Position numbers and translations under genes: made by a program. A stretch of DNA of 64,000 bases from the NCBI RefSeq assembly GCF_001310275.1, contig NZ_LGYZ01000047.1, positions 1 to 64,000 of the forward strand, read 5' to 3'. The DNA is from Nocardia arizonensis (GTDB lineage: Bacteria; Actinomycetota; Actinomycetes; Mycobacteriales; Mycobacteriaceae). The first letter of the stretch is position 1; every line of letters begins with the position of its first letter. The notes below the pieces were generated by a model. It worked only from the letters and a program-made list of their open reading frames with translations. It ran no database searches and was not told where the DNA came from. Shown here piece by piece: positions 18,430 to 29,410 of the stretch.

Positions 18430-19539
18430 TCATTCGAAATCGTAGGAGTAATCGTCGGCGGCCATATCGGCCCAGTTCGGCCGGGCCGCGGGGATGCGCC
18501 GAGCGAATTCGTCCAGCAGGTCGCGGCGGTCGGGATCGTTGTCGTACGGATTGCGCGGATACCACGACGGCCAGTGGTCGTAGGCGCGTTCGATCCCGAC
18601 CTCCCCGTCGGCGACGGTGAAGCGGATGAACAGCCAGCGCCCCTGTTCACCGGCTTCGACATCGCGCAGCCTGCGCAGTCCGGTGGGGATCTTGCGGGCA
18701 TTGCGCGGTCTGCCGACGCCGATGCCCCGGCCCACCCGGAAAGCGAAGTCGACATAACCGAAATCGCGGTGCAGCATTTCGATCCGCGCCACGATATCGG
18801 CGAGTTCCGGGGTGTCCGGTGGGCTCCGGCGCGGTATGTCGGACGCCGCCGACATGGCGTCGACCAGCTGACGGCGGTGTTCGGCCGAGGTCATGCGGCG
18901 GCGCGGTCGGGGACCGGTCGCGGGCGCGGGCAGCGGATCGACCACCGGCGCCGTATCGGCCATGACCCCGCCGCGGGCCAGATAGTCGAGCACCGCCCCG
19001 GACAGTCCGGCGTCGAGTCCGCCGAGCAGTTCCGGTTTCACCGTGCCCGCCTCGGCCGCGGTGAACAGGGCAACCACCTCCTCGTGTGTGACATCCGGCA
19101 GCGATTCGGCGAAGACGGTCACCAGCTGTTCGGCCTCGAGCAGCGGATACATGGCCACCGAGGTCTCGTAGTCGACCCGCAGCGGGTCAAGTCGCTCGGC
19201 ATGGCGCCAGCGGCCGTCCCACCAGCGCACGAAGTCGATCTCCTCGCGCAGCACGAGGGGTACGAGTTCGGCGACCGGCGCCCACGGCGGCGCGCCCGCC
19301 AGCAGATCCTGCGGTCGGTCCGGGGGGAGATACGTCTCGTCGCGACCGCGCCCGAACACCACCGCCTTGCCGTCCTCATAGCGCACGAGGGTGAACCAGT
19401 TGTCCTGGTAGCCCATATCGAATGTCACACGGCCACCGGTCAACTCACCTAGTTGCCCGGAACCCTCCGGATCCTGCACGACCTGGACGACAAGAGTGCG
19501 CCCCCACAGAACATCCGGCGCAGGCAACTCGGATTGCAT
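18430..19539 (-). CDS. Hypothetical actinobacterial protein
   Basis: A 369-residue soluble, acidic protein with many Trp and Tyr residues and no membrane segment; family not recognised. The N-terminal part (to about residue 200) is beta-rich and reads as a self-contained domain, a Pro/Arg linker follows, and the C-terminal segment has RIEMLHRDFGYVDFAFRVGR and YDHWPSWYPRNPYDNDPDRR. I chose MQSELPAPD at 19539 as the start since the upstream 29 codons are low in protein-like character. Convergent with xthA. Confidence 0.55.
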   Translation of the reverse strand: MQSELPAPDVLWGRTLVVQVVQDPEGSGQLGELTGGRVTFDMGYQDNWFTLVRYEDGKAVVFGRGRDETYLPPDRPQDLLAGAPPWAPVAELVPLVLREEIDFVRWWDGRWRHAERLDPLRVDYETSVAMYPLLEAEQLVTVFAESLPDVTHEEVVALFTAAEAGTVKPELLGGLDAGLSGAVLDYLARGGVMADTAPVVDPLPAPATGPRPRRRMTSAEHRRQLVDAMSAASDIPRRSPPDTPELADIVARIEMLHRDFGYVDFAFRVGRGIGVGRPRNARKIPTGLRRLRDVEAGEQGRWLFIRFTVADGEVGIERAYDHWPSWYPRNPYDNDPDRRDLLDEFARRIPAARPNWADMAADDYSYDFE

Positions 19540-19685
19540 GCCCCACAACCTAATCCCCGCCCCGTCTCCGCGCGGCACAGCCGCGGGATCGTGCCCGTCA
19601 CCCCCGAATGCCGTCCGCGGACGCACACCACGCGACCTGCGAATATCCGGGTAGGCGCTGCGGTAACGCTGATATCGTGATCGAT

Positions 19686-20312
19686 ATGGGCATCGAGCGG
19701 GCCGCGCGGACCAAGGTCCGGGCGCAGCATCTCGGACCCCAGCGCCGCAGGCCGCAGGTACTCGACACCGCCCTCGCCATCGCCGTGGAAAACGGTATCG
19801 CCGCGGTCACCATCGCCGCCGTGGCCGAGCGCATGCAGGTCACCAGGCCGGTGGTGTACGCGTGTTTCGCCGACCGGGTGGCATTGATCCGCGAGCTCAT
19901 CCGGCGCGAAGAGGGACATCTGGTCAGCGGACTGCTCGAGGCGACCCCGCCGCGCCGGGTCGACGCGGGCGAGACCGTCTTCGTCGAGGGTTTCCGCACG
20001 CTGCTGGAGATCGCGGGCACGCGACCCGATTCGTGGCGGCTGCTGTACGGCAATCCCGATCCGGCGGTTGCGGATTCGTTCGGACGCGGCCGCGCCCTCG
20101 CCGTGCAGCGCTGCACCGAACTACTGCGCCCGACCCTGCGCGCCTGGGGCACCGAGGACGCCGAGCGCAAACTGCCGGTGCTGGTCGAGCTGTGGGTGTC
20201 GGCCGGTGAGGGCGCGGTGCGGACGCTGTTGGAGGGCGACGGCGAATGGGACGCCGACGATCTCGGCGCGTTCGTCGGTTCGGCCGTGTACCGGGCGCTG
20301 CGGGCCGCCTGA
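19686..20312 (+). CDS. TetR-family transcriptional regulator
   Basis: A 208-residue regulator with an N-terminal TetR helix-turn-helix: VLDTALAIAVENGIAAVTIA then VAERMQVTRPVVYACFADR (recognition helix near residues 55-70), and a C-terminal ligand-binding domain. The ATG at 19686 is used because upstream codons lack protein character. It is about 125 bp ahead of the thiC riboswitch and probably unrelated to thiamine. Target unknown. Confidence 0.8.
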   Translation: MGIERAARTKVRAQHLGPQRRRPQVLDTALAIAVENGIAAVTIAAVAERMQVTRPVVYACFADRVALIRELIRREEGHLVSGLLEATPPRRVDAGETVFVEGFRTLLEIAGTRPDSWRLLYGNPDPAVADSFGRGRALAVQRCTELLRPTLRAWGTEDAERKLPVLVELWVSAGEGAVRTLLEGDGEWDADDLGAFVGSAVYRALRAA

Positions 20313-20435
20313 GAATTGTCGGCGACAGATTTCCGGCGGATCACCGTTTCGTCGCGGCAATGCGTGACGCCTACAACCACGCCTGATCAGGGGGTCCGCC
20401 GGGGACGGGTATGGTCGGTCGGGACATCTGCATAT

Positions 20436-22170
<1,735 letters not shown>

Positions 22171-22181
22171 CCCGCGCGTCG

Positions 22182-23705
22182 CTAGTGGCCGCCGGTGATG
22201 CGGAAACCCTTGGGTACCAACAGCACCGCGACCACGGCGACGGTGGCGACGAGAGCGGCGCTTATGTAGGCGGTGACGGTCAGGGCGGAATCGAAGGCGT
22301 GCGTCATGGCCGCCAGAAGTCGGTCGCCGGCCGGTGCGGAAAGGGTGTCGGCCACCTCGGCCGCACCGCCCACCGAACCTCGGGCCTGCTCGGCGTCGGG
22401 TCCGGTCAGGGGCAGGTCGGTCATGTGGTCGGTGAAGATCCGGGCGTGAACGCTTCCGAGGAAGGCCACGCCGAGGCCGATGCCGAGTTCGTAGGTGGTC
22501 TCGGAGACCGCGCCCGCCTGGCCGGCACGGTCGGGCGGTACCGCGGAGACGAGTATCGCGGCGGCGGCGGTGATAGCTAGCCCGTCGCCGAGACCGAAGG
22601 TGGCCAGGACCAGGGCGATGACCGGGTAGGAGGTCGGCTCGGGGCTCAGCGCCAGGCCCAGGAAGCCGACGGCCGACGCGCCGAGGCCGATGGCCAGCAC
22701 CGCGCGCACGCCCAGGTGCTGCATGAGCCACGGGGTGCTGAGGGAGGCGAGGAGCAGGGTCAGGGCCGAGGGCAGCATGCGCAGACCCGCCTGCGACGGC
22801 GAATAACCGTGGATGTATTGCAGCCACAGCGAGATCAGGAACAGCGCCGCGCCGATGGCGAGCATGGCCAGCAGGGTCGCCAGCGCGGCGGCGGAGAACG
22901 CGCCGTTGCGGAACAGACGCACGTCGAGCAGCGGATCGGCGGCGGCGAGCTGGCGGCGCACGAACCAGGCCAGCGCCAGCAGTCCGATCACGAGGATGAG
23001 CACATCGACTCCGGCGGCCTCGCCCTTGGCGAGATGTTTGACGCCCCACGCCAGGCCGACGATACCGGCGATCGACAGACATGCGGCCCACCAGTCGAGC
23101 GAGCCCTCTTGCGGAGCCAGGTATTCCGGCAGTACCGCGAGCCCGACCGCGACGGTGAGCACGACGACGGGCACATTGAGCCAGAAGGCCGAGGCCCAGC
23201 CGAAATGCTCCACCAGATAGCCGCCGACGACGGGACCGATGGTCGCGCCCGCACCGGCCACAGCGGCCCAGATGCCGATGGCGAGGGTGCGTTCGCGCAC
23301 GTCGGTGAAGATGGCGCGGATCAGTGACAGGGTGGACGGCATCACCATCGCGCCGCCGACGGCGAGCAGCACCCGGCCGAGTATGAGCTGCCACGCGCCC
23401 TGCGCGGTCGCCGCGACCACCGAGGCGATGCCGAAAAGGACGAATCCGGTCAGGAACAGTAGTTTGCGCCCGACCCGGTCGCCGACCGCGCCGGTGGTGA
23501 TGAGCAGACCACCGAGCACCAGACCGTAGATGTCGATGATCCAGAGCTGTTGCAGCGGCCCCAGTCGCAGATCCTCGATCAGCGACGGCAGGGCGACATT
23601 GAGAATGGTGGCGTCCATGGCCACCAGCAGCAGGCTGGCGCACAGCACCGCGAGCATCACCCAGCGCATCCCGCCGCGTCGTCGCGGCGGCGCCTCCGAG
23701 GTCAT
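22182..23705 (-). CDS. MFS multidrug exporter, DHA2 (EmrB/QacA) family
   Basis: A 507-residue, probably 14-span drug:H+ antiporter. It shows MDATILNVALPSL in span 1 (the DHA2 D/T motif), GDRVGRKLLFLTGFVLFG (motif A) and GPVVGGYLVEHFGWASAFWLNVPV (motif C). The start at 23705 (MTSEAPPRR) follows a strong CAGGGAGGAG site; an upstream GTG is unlikely. Substrate unknown. Convergent with thiC with only 11 bp between stops. About 290 bp upstream to the next gene hold nothing I can identify. Confidence 0.88.
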   Translation of the reverse strand: MTSEAPPRRRGGMRWVMLAVLCASLLLVAMDATILNVALPSLIEDLRLGPLQQLWIIDIYGLVLGGLLITTGAVGDRVGRKLLFLTGFVLFGIASVVAATAQGAWQLILGRVLLAVGGAMVMPSTLSLIRAIFTDVRERTLAIGIWAAVAGAGATIGPVVGGYLVEHFGWASAFWLNVPVVVLTVAVGLAVLPEYLAPQEGSLDWWAACLSIAGIVGLAWGVKHLAKGEAAGVDVLILVIGLLALAWFVRRQLAAADPLLDVRLFRNGAFSAAALATLLAMLAIGAALFLISLWLQYIHGYSPSQAGLRMLPSALTLLLASLSTPWLMQHLGVRAVLAIGLGASAVGFLGLALSPEPTSYPVIALVLATFGLGDGLAITAAAAILVSAVPPDRAGQAGAVSETTYELGIGLGVAFLGSVHARIFTDHMTDLPLTGPDAEQARGSVGGAAEVADTLSAPAGDRLLAAMTHAFDSALTVTAYISAALVATVAVVAVLLVPKGFRITGGH

Positions 23706-23999
23706 GACGCTCCTCCCTGAGCGGACCACCGCCCCGGTATCCACCACGCCAGAGCGAACTTCAGGTTACCGCACCGGCCCCACCGAATGTTCTGCTCGAC
23801 GAGCCCGCGCGGTGCGATGGACGTCGTCGCGCGGACTACCCGCCCACTCCTTCGGCTTCGGCGGGATGATGTCGACCCCGCCTTCGGTCGGGCCCGACGA
23901 ATTCACCCTCCCCCGGACGGCCTCCGTCTAGCAGAATCGTTAACCGACCGAACAACCGCCGACCGGCAGCGCCGCCGGTCCGAGGGACGGACGACGATC

Positions 24000-24794
24000 G
24001 TGAGCGACGCCTTCTACCTACCCGACCCGGAGCATCCGCACCGCTATCTATCCACCGAACTCACCCGCGGACCCTGGTCGCCCGACGCGCAGCACGCGGG
24101 TCCGCCCTCGGCGCTGCTCGGCCACGCCATCGAACGGTGCGAACCGCGCGAGGGTTTCCAGGTCGGGCGGGTGGCGGTGGAGATCCTCGGCCCGGTGCCG
24201 CTGGAACCGCTGACCGTCGAGGCCAGGGTGGTGCGGCCCGGCCGCAGTGTCGAACTGATCCAGGCGACCCTGTCCACCGATCGCGGCCCGGTGATGAGCG
24301 CCAACGCCTGGCGTTTCAAACTCGCGGAGACGAAACTCGACCTACCCGAGACGATTCTGCCCACCGGCGCGCGCCCCGGCCCCGAATACGCGACCGTGCC
24401 CGCGCCGTTCCCCTCGAACCAACCCGTCGGCTTCCACAGCGCCATCGAATACCGTTTCGTGACAGGCTCTTTCACCGATCCCGGCCCGGCGATCTGCTGG
24501 ATTCGGCTCAAATATCCCATCGTCGCGGGCACCACCCCGAGCCCGCTGGAACGCACGTTGGCCGCCGCCGATTCGGGCAATGGCGTGAGCGCGGTGCTGG
24601 ATTGGGACAAGTACCTGTTCATCAATACCGACCTGACGGTGACCCTGCACCGGCAGCCGGCCGGGGAATGGGTCTGCCTCGACGCGGTCACCTACCCCCA
24701 GCCGCACGGCATCGGACTGGCCGAATCGGTGCTGTTCGACGAGCGCGGCCCGCTGGGCCGCAGTATCCAAACCCTCCTGGTCGGGGTGCGCTGA
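24000..24794 (+). CDS. Acyl-CoA thioesterase-like, double hotdog
   Basis: A 264-residue TesB-like/thioesterase-superfamily protein. Family features: WSPDAQHAGPPSALLGHAIE in the N-terminal hotdog, VEARVVRPGRSVELIQATL, and a second hotdog ending in LDAVTYPQPHGIGLAESVLFDERG with the expected Asp before the last strands. Probably hydrolyses acyl-CoA esters; substrate unknown. The GTG at 24000 is chosen because the protein-like sequence begins at SDAFYLPDPEHPH. Confidence 0.78.
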   Translation: MSDAFYLPDPEHPHRYLSTELTRGPWSPDAQHAGPPSALLGHAIERCEPREGFQVGRVAVEILGPVPLEPLTVEARVVRPGRSVELIQATLSTDRGPVMSANAWRFKLAETKLDLPETILPTGARPGPEYATVPAPFPSNQPVGFHSAIEYRFVTGSFTDPGPAICWIRLKYPIVAGTTPSPLERTLAAADSGNGVSAVLDWDKYLFINTDLTVTLHRQPAGEWVCLDAVTYPQPHGIGLAESVLFDERGPLGRSIQTLLVGVR

Positions 24795-24905
24795 CCTGCC
24801 GTTCTCGCGTATGCGGGCGAGACGCGTGAGCATGTTCGCGCGCTCGCGGCGCTGTTGTACTGGATTCACACCGGTTCACCAGCACCGCATACGGGGAGCA
24901 ACATC

Positions 24906-25529
24906 ATGAGAATCACGGTTTTCGGGGCCACCGGCACCGTCGGGAAACTCGTCGTGGAACGAGCGCTCGAGCAGGGCCACGAGGTGACGGCCTTCACCCG
25001 CCACGCCTCCTCGTTCGCGCAACCGCGCGAACGGCTGCGCGTGGTCCGGGGCGATGTGCTCGACGCCGCGGCGGTCGAAGGCGCGATCGCGGGTCGCGAC
25101 GCCGTCGTCGTGACCCTCGGCGACGGCCGCCGCGGCCGGGTTCGCTTCGCGGGGACCGACACGATCGTGCGGGCCATGCGCCGCACGGGCGTGCGGCGCC
25201 TGATCTGTCAGAGCACGCTCGGCGTGGGCGAGAGCCGGGCCAATCTGAATTTCGTGTGGAAGTACGTCATGTTCGGCATCTTGCTGCGCAAGGCGTACGA
25301 AGATCATGTGCGGCAAGAGGATTGCGTGCGGGCCAGTGAGCTGGACTGGACCATCGTACGGCCGAGCGCCTTCACCGACGGCCCGCCCACCGGCGCGTTC
25401 CGTCGCGATATCCCCGGCGACGCGACGGGTCTCGGTCTGAAGATCGCCCGCGCCGATGTCGCGGACTTCCTGCTCGAACAGCTCACCGATCCGACCTACG
25501 TGCGCCGCGCGCCCGGTATCTCGAATTGA
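24906..25529 (+). CDS. NAD(P)-binding atypical SDR (NmrA/BVR-B-like)
   Basis: A 207-residue Rossmann protein. MRITVFGATGTVGKLVVE supplies the GxxGxxG dinucleotide motif of atypical short-chain dehydrogenases, followed by GDVLDAAAVEGAIAGRDAVV and TIVRPSAFTDGPPTG. The usual YxxxK pair is absent, as in NmrA/BVR-B relatives, so it may be a redox sensor or a flavin/quinone reductase. ATG with GGGGAGC upstream. Monocistronic. Confidence 0.78.
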   Translation: MRITVFGATGTVGKLVVERALEQGHEVTAFTRHASSFAQPRERLRVVRGDVLDAAAVEGAIAGRDAVVVTLGDGRRGRVRFAGTDTIVRAMRRTGVRRLICQSTLGVGESRANLNFVWKYVMFGILLRKAYEDHVRQEDCVRASELDWTIVRPSAFTDGPPTGAFRRDIPGDATGLGLKIARADVADFLLEQLTDPTYVRRAPGISN

Positions 25530-25579
25530 GCGCGACCGCGAGCCCCGCGCTCGGCACCCCACGCCGGGAAGGATCGGGT

Positions 25580-25654
25580 CCGGCGGGAGAGCACGGTGAC
25601 GGTGATCGGCCGTTCGTAGCGGACGAGATCGAAATTAAGGATAACGGTTGTCAT
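25580..25654 (-). pseudogene. Possible remnant of a CobW-like GTPase/zinc chaperone gene (N-terminus only)
   Basis: Reading leftward from the ATG at 25654 gives about 24 codons that end ERPITVTVLS, the strand that in CobW/YciC (COG0523) proteins runs directly into the P-loop GFLGAGKTT. Here the P-loop and everything after are missing and the reading becomes Arg-rich. The start codon overlaps a Zur-box-like palindrome, and CobW genes are known members of Zur regulons. The match is short, so this is a suggestion. Confidence 0.35.
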
Positions 25655-25662
25655 TAGCAATG
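25642..25662. promoter_or_regulatory. Zur-box-like imperfect palindrome
   Basis: On the minus strand TAATGACAACCGTTATCCTT is an imperfect palindrome (AATGACAAC against AAGGATAAC, 7 of 9 positions matching) in a locally AT-rich patch. It resembles actinobacterial zinc-uptake-regulator boxes. It overlaps the start of the CobW-like remnant and is about 60-80 bp upstream of thiD on the other strand. Confidence 0.35.
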
Positions 25663-25722
25663 TCTCGGTGGGGTACTTCGACCCCGCGACCGGACATCCG
25701 GGCAGCACCGTAGGGTCGAACC

Positions 25723-26568
25723 GTGAAGCTGTTGCCGATACCCGTCGAAGGACAGACCCCGGTCCGTGTCCTGACCATCGCGGGCACCGATTCCGGGGGT
25801 GGCGCCGGAATCCAGGCCGATACCAGGACCATGGCACTGTGCGGTGTGCACGCGCTCGTCGCGGTCGCCGCGGTGACGGTGCAGAATTCGGTGGGGGTGA
25901 GCGGATTCCACGAGATCCCGCCGCGGATCGTCGCCGATCAGGTCCGCTCGGTCGCCGGGGATATCGGCATCGGCGCGGCCAAGACCGGGATGCTCGCCTC
26001 CACCGCCATCATCGAATCGGTCGCCGAGGTCTGCCGTGAGGTCGGCATCGGCCGGGACGGTTCGGTCCCGCTCGTGGTCGACCCGGTGGCGGCCTCCATG
26101 CACGGCGACCCGCTGCTGCACGAGGAAGCGCTGGACGCGGTGCGGCACACCCTGATTCCGCTCGCGACCATCGTTACCCCCAACCTCGACGAGGTCAGGC
26201 TGATCACGGGCGTCGAGGTCACCGACGACGCGAGCGCCCGCCGCGCCGCCGAGGCGCTGCACGCGCTCGGGCCGCGCTGGGCCATCGTCAAGGGCGGCCA
26301 TCTGCGCTCCTCGAAATACAGCACCGACCTGCTCTTCGACGGCGAGACCTTCCTCGAGTACACCGCCGCGCGCATCGAGACCGGCAATGACCACGGCGGC
26401 GGCGACACCCTCGCCGCGGCCATCGCCTGCGCACTGGCCCACGGCTATTCGGTCCCCGACGCGGTCGAATTCGCCAAGGAATGGACGCGGCGCTGCCTCG
26501 CCGCCGCCTACGACCTCGGCAAGGGCCACGGTCCGGTGTCGCCGCTGTGGCGACTGCACGAGGTTTGA
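25723..26568 (+). CDS. thiD: Hydroxymethylpyrimidine/phosphomethylpyrimidine kinase
   Basis: A 281-residue ribokinase-fold enzyme that phosphorylates HMP and HMP-P in thiamine synthesis. Diagnostic segments: VLTIAGTDSGGGAGIQADTR near residue 20, VDPVAASMHGDPLL, TPNLDEVRLITG, and the anion-hole/catalytic motif GGGDTLAAAIAC near 225 (family form GTGCT/GxGD with catalytic Asp). It acts between ThiC and ThiE. No TPP riboswitch is visible directly upstream. Confidence 0.93.
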   Translation: MKLLPIPVEGQTPVRVLTIAGTDSGGGAGIQADTRTMALCGVHALVAVAAVTVQNSVGVSGFHEIPPRIVADQVRSVAGDIGIGAAKTGMLASTAIIESVAEVCREVGIGRDGSVPLVVDPVAASMHGDPLLHEEALDAVRHTLIPLATIVTPNLDEVRLITGVEVTDDASARRAAEALHALGPRWAIVKGGHLRSSKYSTDLLFDGETFLEYTAARIETGNDHGGGDTLAAAIACALAHGYSVPDAVEFAKEWTRRCLAAAYDLGKGHGPVSPLWRLHEV

Positions 26569-26575
26569 GGCGAGT

Positions 26576-27301
26576 TCACTCGGGCCGGAAGGCCAGGTGC
26601 AGCGGCCGGTCGGTATCCACGACCAAGCCGTTCAACCGTGCGTTCGCCTCGGTGAGCGCGGTGATGATCTCGGCCAGGTACGCGATGAACTTCTCCACCG
26701 GCATGGTGGACTCGCGCAACCGGTTGACGCCGAGCCACCAGTCCGTCGCCGAGGCCACCGCGCCGAAGATGGAGTAGTTGACCAGTTCGACGCTGCCGAC
26801 GTCCAGCGAATCGTCCTCGACGAGTCCGGCGAACAGTTCCGCGGCGCGGCGGGCGGATTGGCGCGCGGTGTGCAGCGCGCGTTCGGATTCGTCGGTCTGC
26901 TGGGTGAAATGGCTGTGCAGCATGAACCGGAACACGTTCGGATGTTCGGTCACCACGACCACGTATTCGGCCGCGCCGCGCCGAATGAGTTCGCGCGCGG
27001 GATCGTTGGTCAGATCGATACACGACGTGACCCGCTCCCACAGCAGATCGCGCACCCGGTCCACGATCGCGTTGTATAGATCGGTCTTGTCCTCGAAATG
27101 CCGGTAGAGCTTGGGTTTGGCGGCGCCCGCCTCCTTGGCGATATCGCCCATGCTCACATCGGGACCGAAGGTGTCGAGCGCGCGGAACGCGGCGTCGACG
27201 AATTCGTCGCGCACCTTGCGCCGATGCTCGCGCCACCGTTCGGTGCGGGCGTCGACGCGCTTCGCGGGCGCCTCGTCCAGTTTTCGGCCGCGTTGCTTCA
27301 C
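26576..27301 (-). CDS. TetR-family transcriptional regulator
   Basis: A 241-residue regulator. The DNA-binding part is EFVDAAFRALDTFGPDVSMG then IAKEAGAAKPKLYRHFEDKT (near residues 40-75), after a basic N-terminal tail. The GTG at 27301 (VKQRGRKLDE) is the probable start. It is divergent from the methyltransferase gene, with a perfect inverted repeat in the intergenic space, so it probably controls that gene and itself. Confidence 0.8.
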   Translation of the reverse strand: MKQRGRKLDEAPAKRVDARTERWREHRRKVRDEFVDAAFRALDTFGPDVSMGDIAKEAGAAKPKLYRHFEDKTDLYNAIVDRVRDLLWERVTSCIDLTNDPARELIRRGAAEYVVVVTEHPNVFRFMLHSHFTQQTDESERALHTARQSARRAAELFAGLVEDDSLDVGSVELVNYSIFGAVASATDWWLGVNRLRESTMPVEKFIAYLAEIITALTEANARLNGLVVDTDRPLHLAFRPE

Positions 27302-27345
27302 GGTCCGACGGTACCAACCGGCGCGGGTGCGGCCGCCGGCGTCGG

Positions 27346-27360
27346 TTGCCGAAACGGCAA
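27346..27360. promoter_or_regulatory. Candidate operator TTGCCG-AAA-CGGCAA
   Basis: A perfect 6-bp inverted repeat with a 3-bp spacer lies midway between the divergent TetR gene (start 27301) and the methyltransferase gene (start 27403). Position and symmetry suit a TetR dimer site; no binding data. Confidence 0.45.
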
Positions 27361-27402
27361 GAAAACTGGCGGTCCCGACGGGATCGCCGCCACCATTGCC
27401 GC

Positions 27403-28065
27403 ATGACCGACACCCACGCGGCCGAATCCGGCGCGACACCCGACGCCAAGGAATTCTGGGAGAGCTTCTATCTCGAACGCGACCAGATCTGGACCGGCGC
27501 CCCCAATCCACTGCTGGTCCGCGAAGCCGCGGACCTGCCCTCCGGCGCCGCGCTCGATCTGGGCTGCGGGGAGGGCGCCGACGCGATCTGGCTGGCCGCG
27601 CGCGGCTGGCAGGTCACCGCCGTCGACATCTCGGCCACCGCCCTCGGCCGAACCGCCGCGCACGCGGAACAGGCGGGCGTGCGCGACCGGGTGCGCCTCG
27701 CCGAGCACGACCTGCGGCACAGCTTCCCCGACGGTGAATTCGATCTGGTCTCGGCGCAGTTCTTCCATTCCCCGGTCGCCGAGGCCGACGAACGGTCCGG
27801 GGTGCTGCGCCGGGCCGCCGCCGCGGTCGCGCCCGGCGGCGTGCTGCTCATCGCCGGACACGCGGGCTGGCCATCCTTCGTCGACGAGCCGCCGCACGAG
27901 CACGTGCACTTTCCCACCCTCGATGAAGTGCTCACCGATCTGGCGCTGCCGACCGACAGGTGGACGGTGGAGACATCCGAGGTGGTCGAACGCGAGGTGA
28001 CCTGGCCGGACGGGCGCAGCGGCGTGCGCGCCGACAATATCCTGCGCCTGCGCCGCACCGTGTGA
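27403..28065 (+). CDS. Class I SAM-dependent methyltransferase
   Basis: A 220-residue methyltransferase. SAM-binding motif I is ALDLGCGEGADAIWLA near residue 50, with VTAVDIS (motif II acidic residue) and FDLVSAQFFHSP (motif IV) after it. It resembles tellurite-resistance/TehB-like and small-molecule methyltransferases. Start at ATG 27403. Likely under the divergent TetR. Confidence 0.83.
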   Translation: MTDTHAAESGATPDAKEFWESFYLERDQIWTGAPNPLLVREAADLPSGAALDLGCGEGADAIWLAARGWQVTAVDISATALGRTAAHAEQAGVRDRVRLAEHDLRHSFPDGEFDLVSAQFFHSPVAEADERSGVLRRAAAAVAPGGVLLIAGHAGWPSFVDEPPHEHVHFPTLDEVLTDLALPTDRWTVETSEVVEREVTWPDGRSGVRADNILRLRRTV

Positions 28066-28135
28066 ACGCCTGAGTCACAGCAACCTCACAGCGGAGATCC
28101 AGCCCGGCTGTAGCGCGGCTGTCGATGGTGGTCTC

Positions 28136-29410
28136 ATGACCGAAACCGCGACCGCCGCGTACCGGGCGGAACCGAACGAAGCGGTGATCACGCCCGTGCT
28201 CGACGTCGTGATTCCCGTCTACAACGAGGAGGCCGACCTCGGGATCTGCGTGCGCCGCCTGCACGCCTACCTGAGCGAGGGCTTCCCCTTCCCGGCACGC
28301 ATCACCATCGCCGACAATGCCAGCACCGACGAAACCATGCGGGTCGCGCGGATGCTCGCCGACGAACTCGACGACGTGCGCGTCGTGCATCTCGACGCCA
28401 AGGGCCGCGGCCGGGCGCTTCGCACCGTGTGGGAGCGCTCCGACGCGCAGATCGTCGCCTATATGGACGTCGACCTGTCCACCGATCTCAACGCGCTGCT
28501 GCCGCTGGTGGCCCCGCTGATCACCGGACATTCCGATGTGGCGATCGGCACCCGGCTCGACGCGTCCGCCCGGGTGGTACGCGGCCCGAAACGCGAATTC
28601 GTCTCGCGCTGCTACAACCTGATACTGCGCGCCTCGCTGCGCGCCGGATTCTCCGACGCCCAATGCGGTTTCAAGGCCATGCGCACCGATATCGCGCGGC
28701 GGCTGCTGCCGCTGGTCGAGGACGGCGAATGGTTCTTCGACACCGAACTGCTGGTCCTGGCCGAACGCGCCGGACTGCGCATCCACGAGGTGCCCGTCGA
28801 CTGGATAGACGATCCCGACAGCACCGTCGACATCGTCGACACCGCGCGCAAGGATCTGCTCGGCGTGTGGCGTCTGCTGCGCGGACTCACCACCGGCGCG
28901 CTGCCGCTGGAGGAACTGCGCGCCGCGGTCGGACGGGAGCCGCTGGTGCCCGGGGTGCCGCTCGGCATGGTCGGGCAGGTCGCGCGCTTCGCCATCGTCG
29001 GCGTGTTCTCCACCCTCGCCTACGCCCTGCTCTACGTGCTGTTCCAGCCCGTCGCCGGGCCGCAGGTCGCGAATTTCGCGGCGCTGCTGCTGACCGCCAT
29101 CGGCAATACCGCCGCAAACCGGGCCTTCACCTTCGGCGTGCGCGGGGCCGACAAAGCGGTCAGCCACCAGTTCCAGGGGTTGATACTGTTCGCGTTCGGA
29201 CTCGCGGTGACCAGCGGGTCGCTGTTCGCGCTGCACCGCTTCGCCCCCGGCGCCTCGGTCCATCTCGAGCTGCTCGTGCTCGTGCTCGCCAACCTGGTCG
29301 CGACCGTGACCCGCTTCGTCGGATTGCGCTGGGTCTTCCGCGACACCGGACCGACCGGTGACCGCGCGCTCGCCGCACCGGAGTTCGACAACACGGGAAA
29401 CCGCCGGTGA
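28136..29410 (+). CDS. Family 2 glycosyltransferase with C-terminal GtrA domain
   Basis: A 424-residue two-domain protein. The N-terminal GT-A domain (about 20-250) has LDVVIPVYNEEADL, ADNASTDETM and the metal/nucleotide DxD in AYMDVDLSTDLN, like dolichol/polyprenyl-phosphate sugar synthases. The C-terminal domain (about 285-410) is a four-helix GtrA module (RFAIVGVFSTLAYALLYVLF ... VATVTRFVGLRWVFRD) thought to move polyprenyl-linked sugars. Overlaps the GT39 gene by 4 bp (GTGA), suggesting that it makes the lipid-linked sugar used by that enzyme. Confidence 0.88.
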   Translation: MTETATAAYRAEPNEAVITPVLDVVIPVYNEEADLGICVRRLHAYLSEGFPFPARITIADNASTDETMRVARMLADELDDVRVVHLDAKGRGRALRTVWERSDAQIVAYMDVDLSTDLNALLPLVAPLITGHSDVAIGTRLDASARVVRGPKREFVSRCYNLILRASLRAGFSDAQCGFKAMRTDIARRLLPLVEDGEWFFDTELLVLAERAGLRIHEVPVDWIDDPDSTVDIVDTARKDLLGVWRLLRGLTTGALPLEELRAAVGREPLVPGVPLGMVGQVARFAIVGVFSTLAYALLYVLFQPVAGPQVANFAALLLTAIGNTAANRAFTFGVRGADKAVSHQFQGLILFAFGLAVTSGSLFALHRFAPGASVHLELLVLVLANLVATVTRFVGLRWVFRDTGPTGDRALAAPEFDNTGNRR

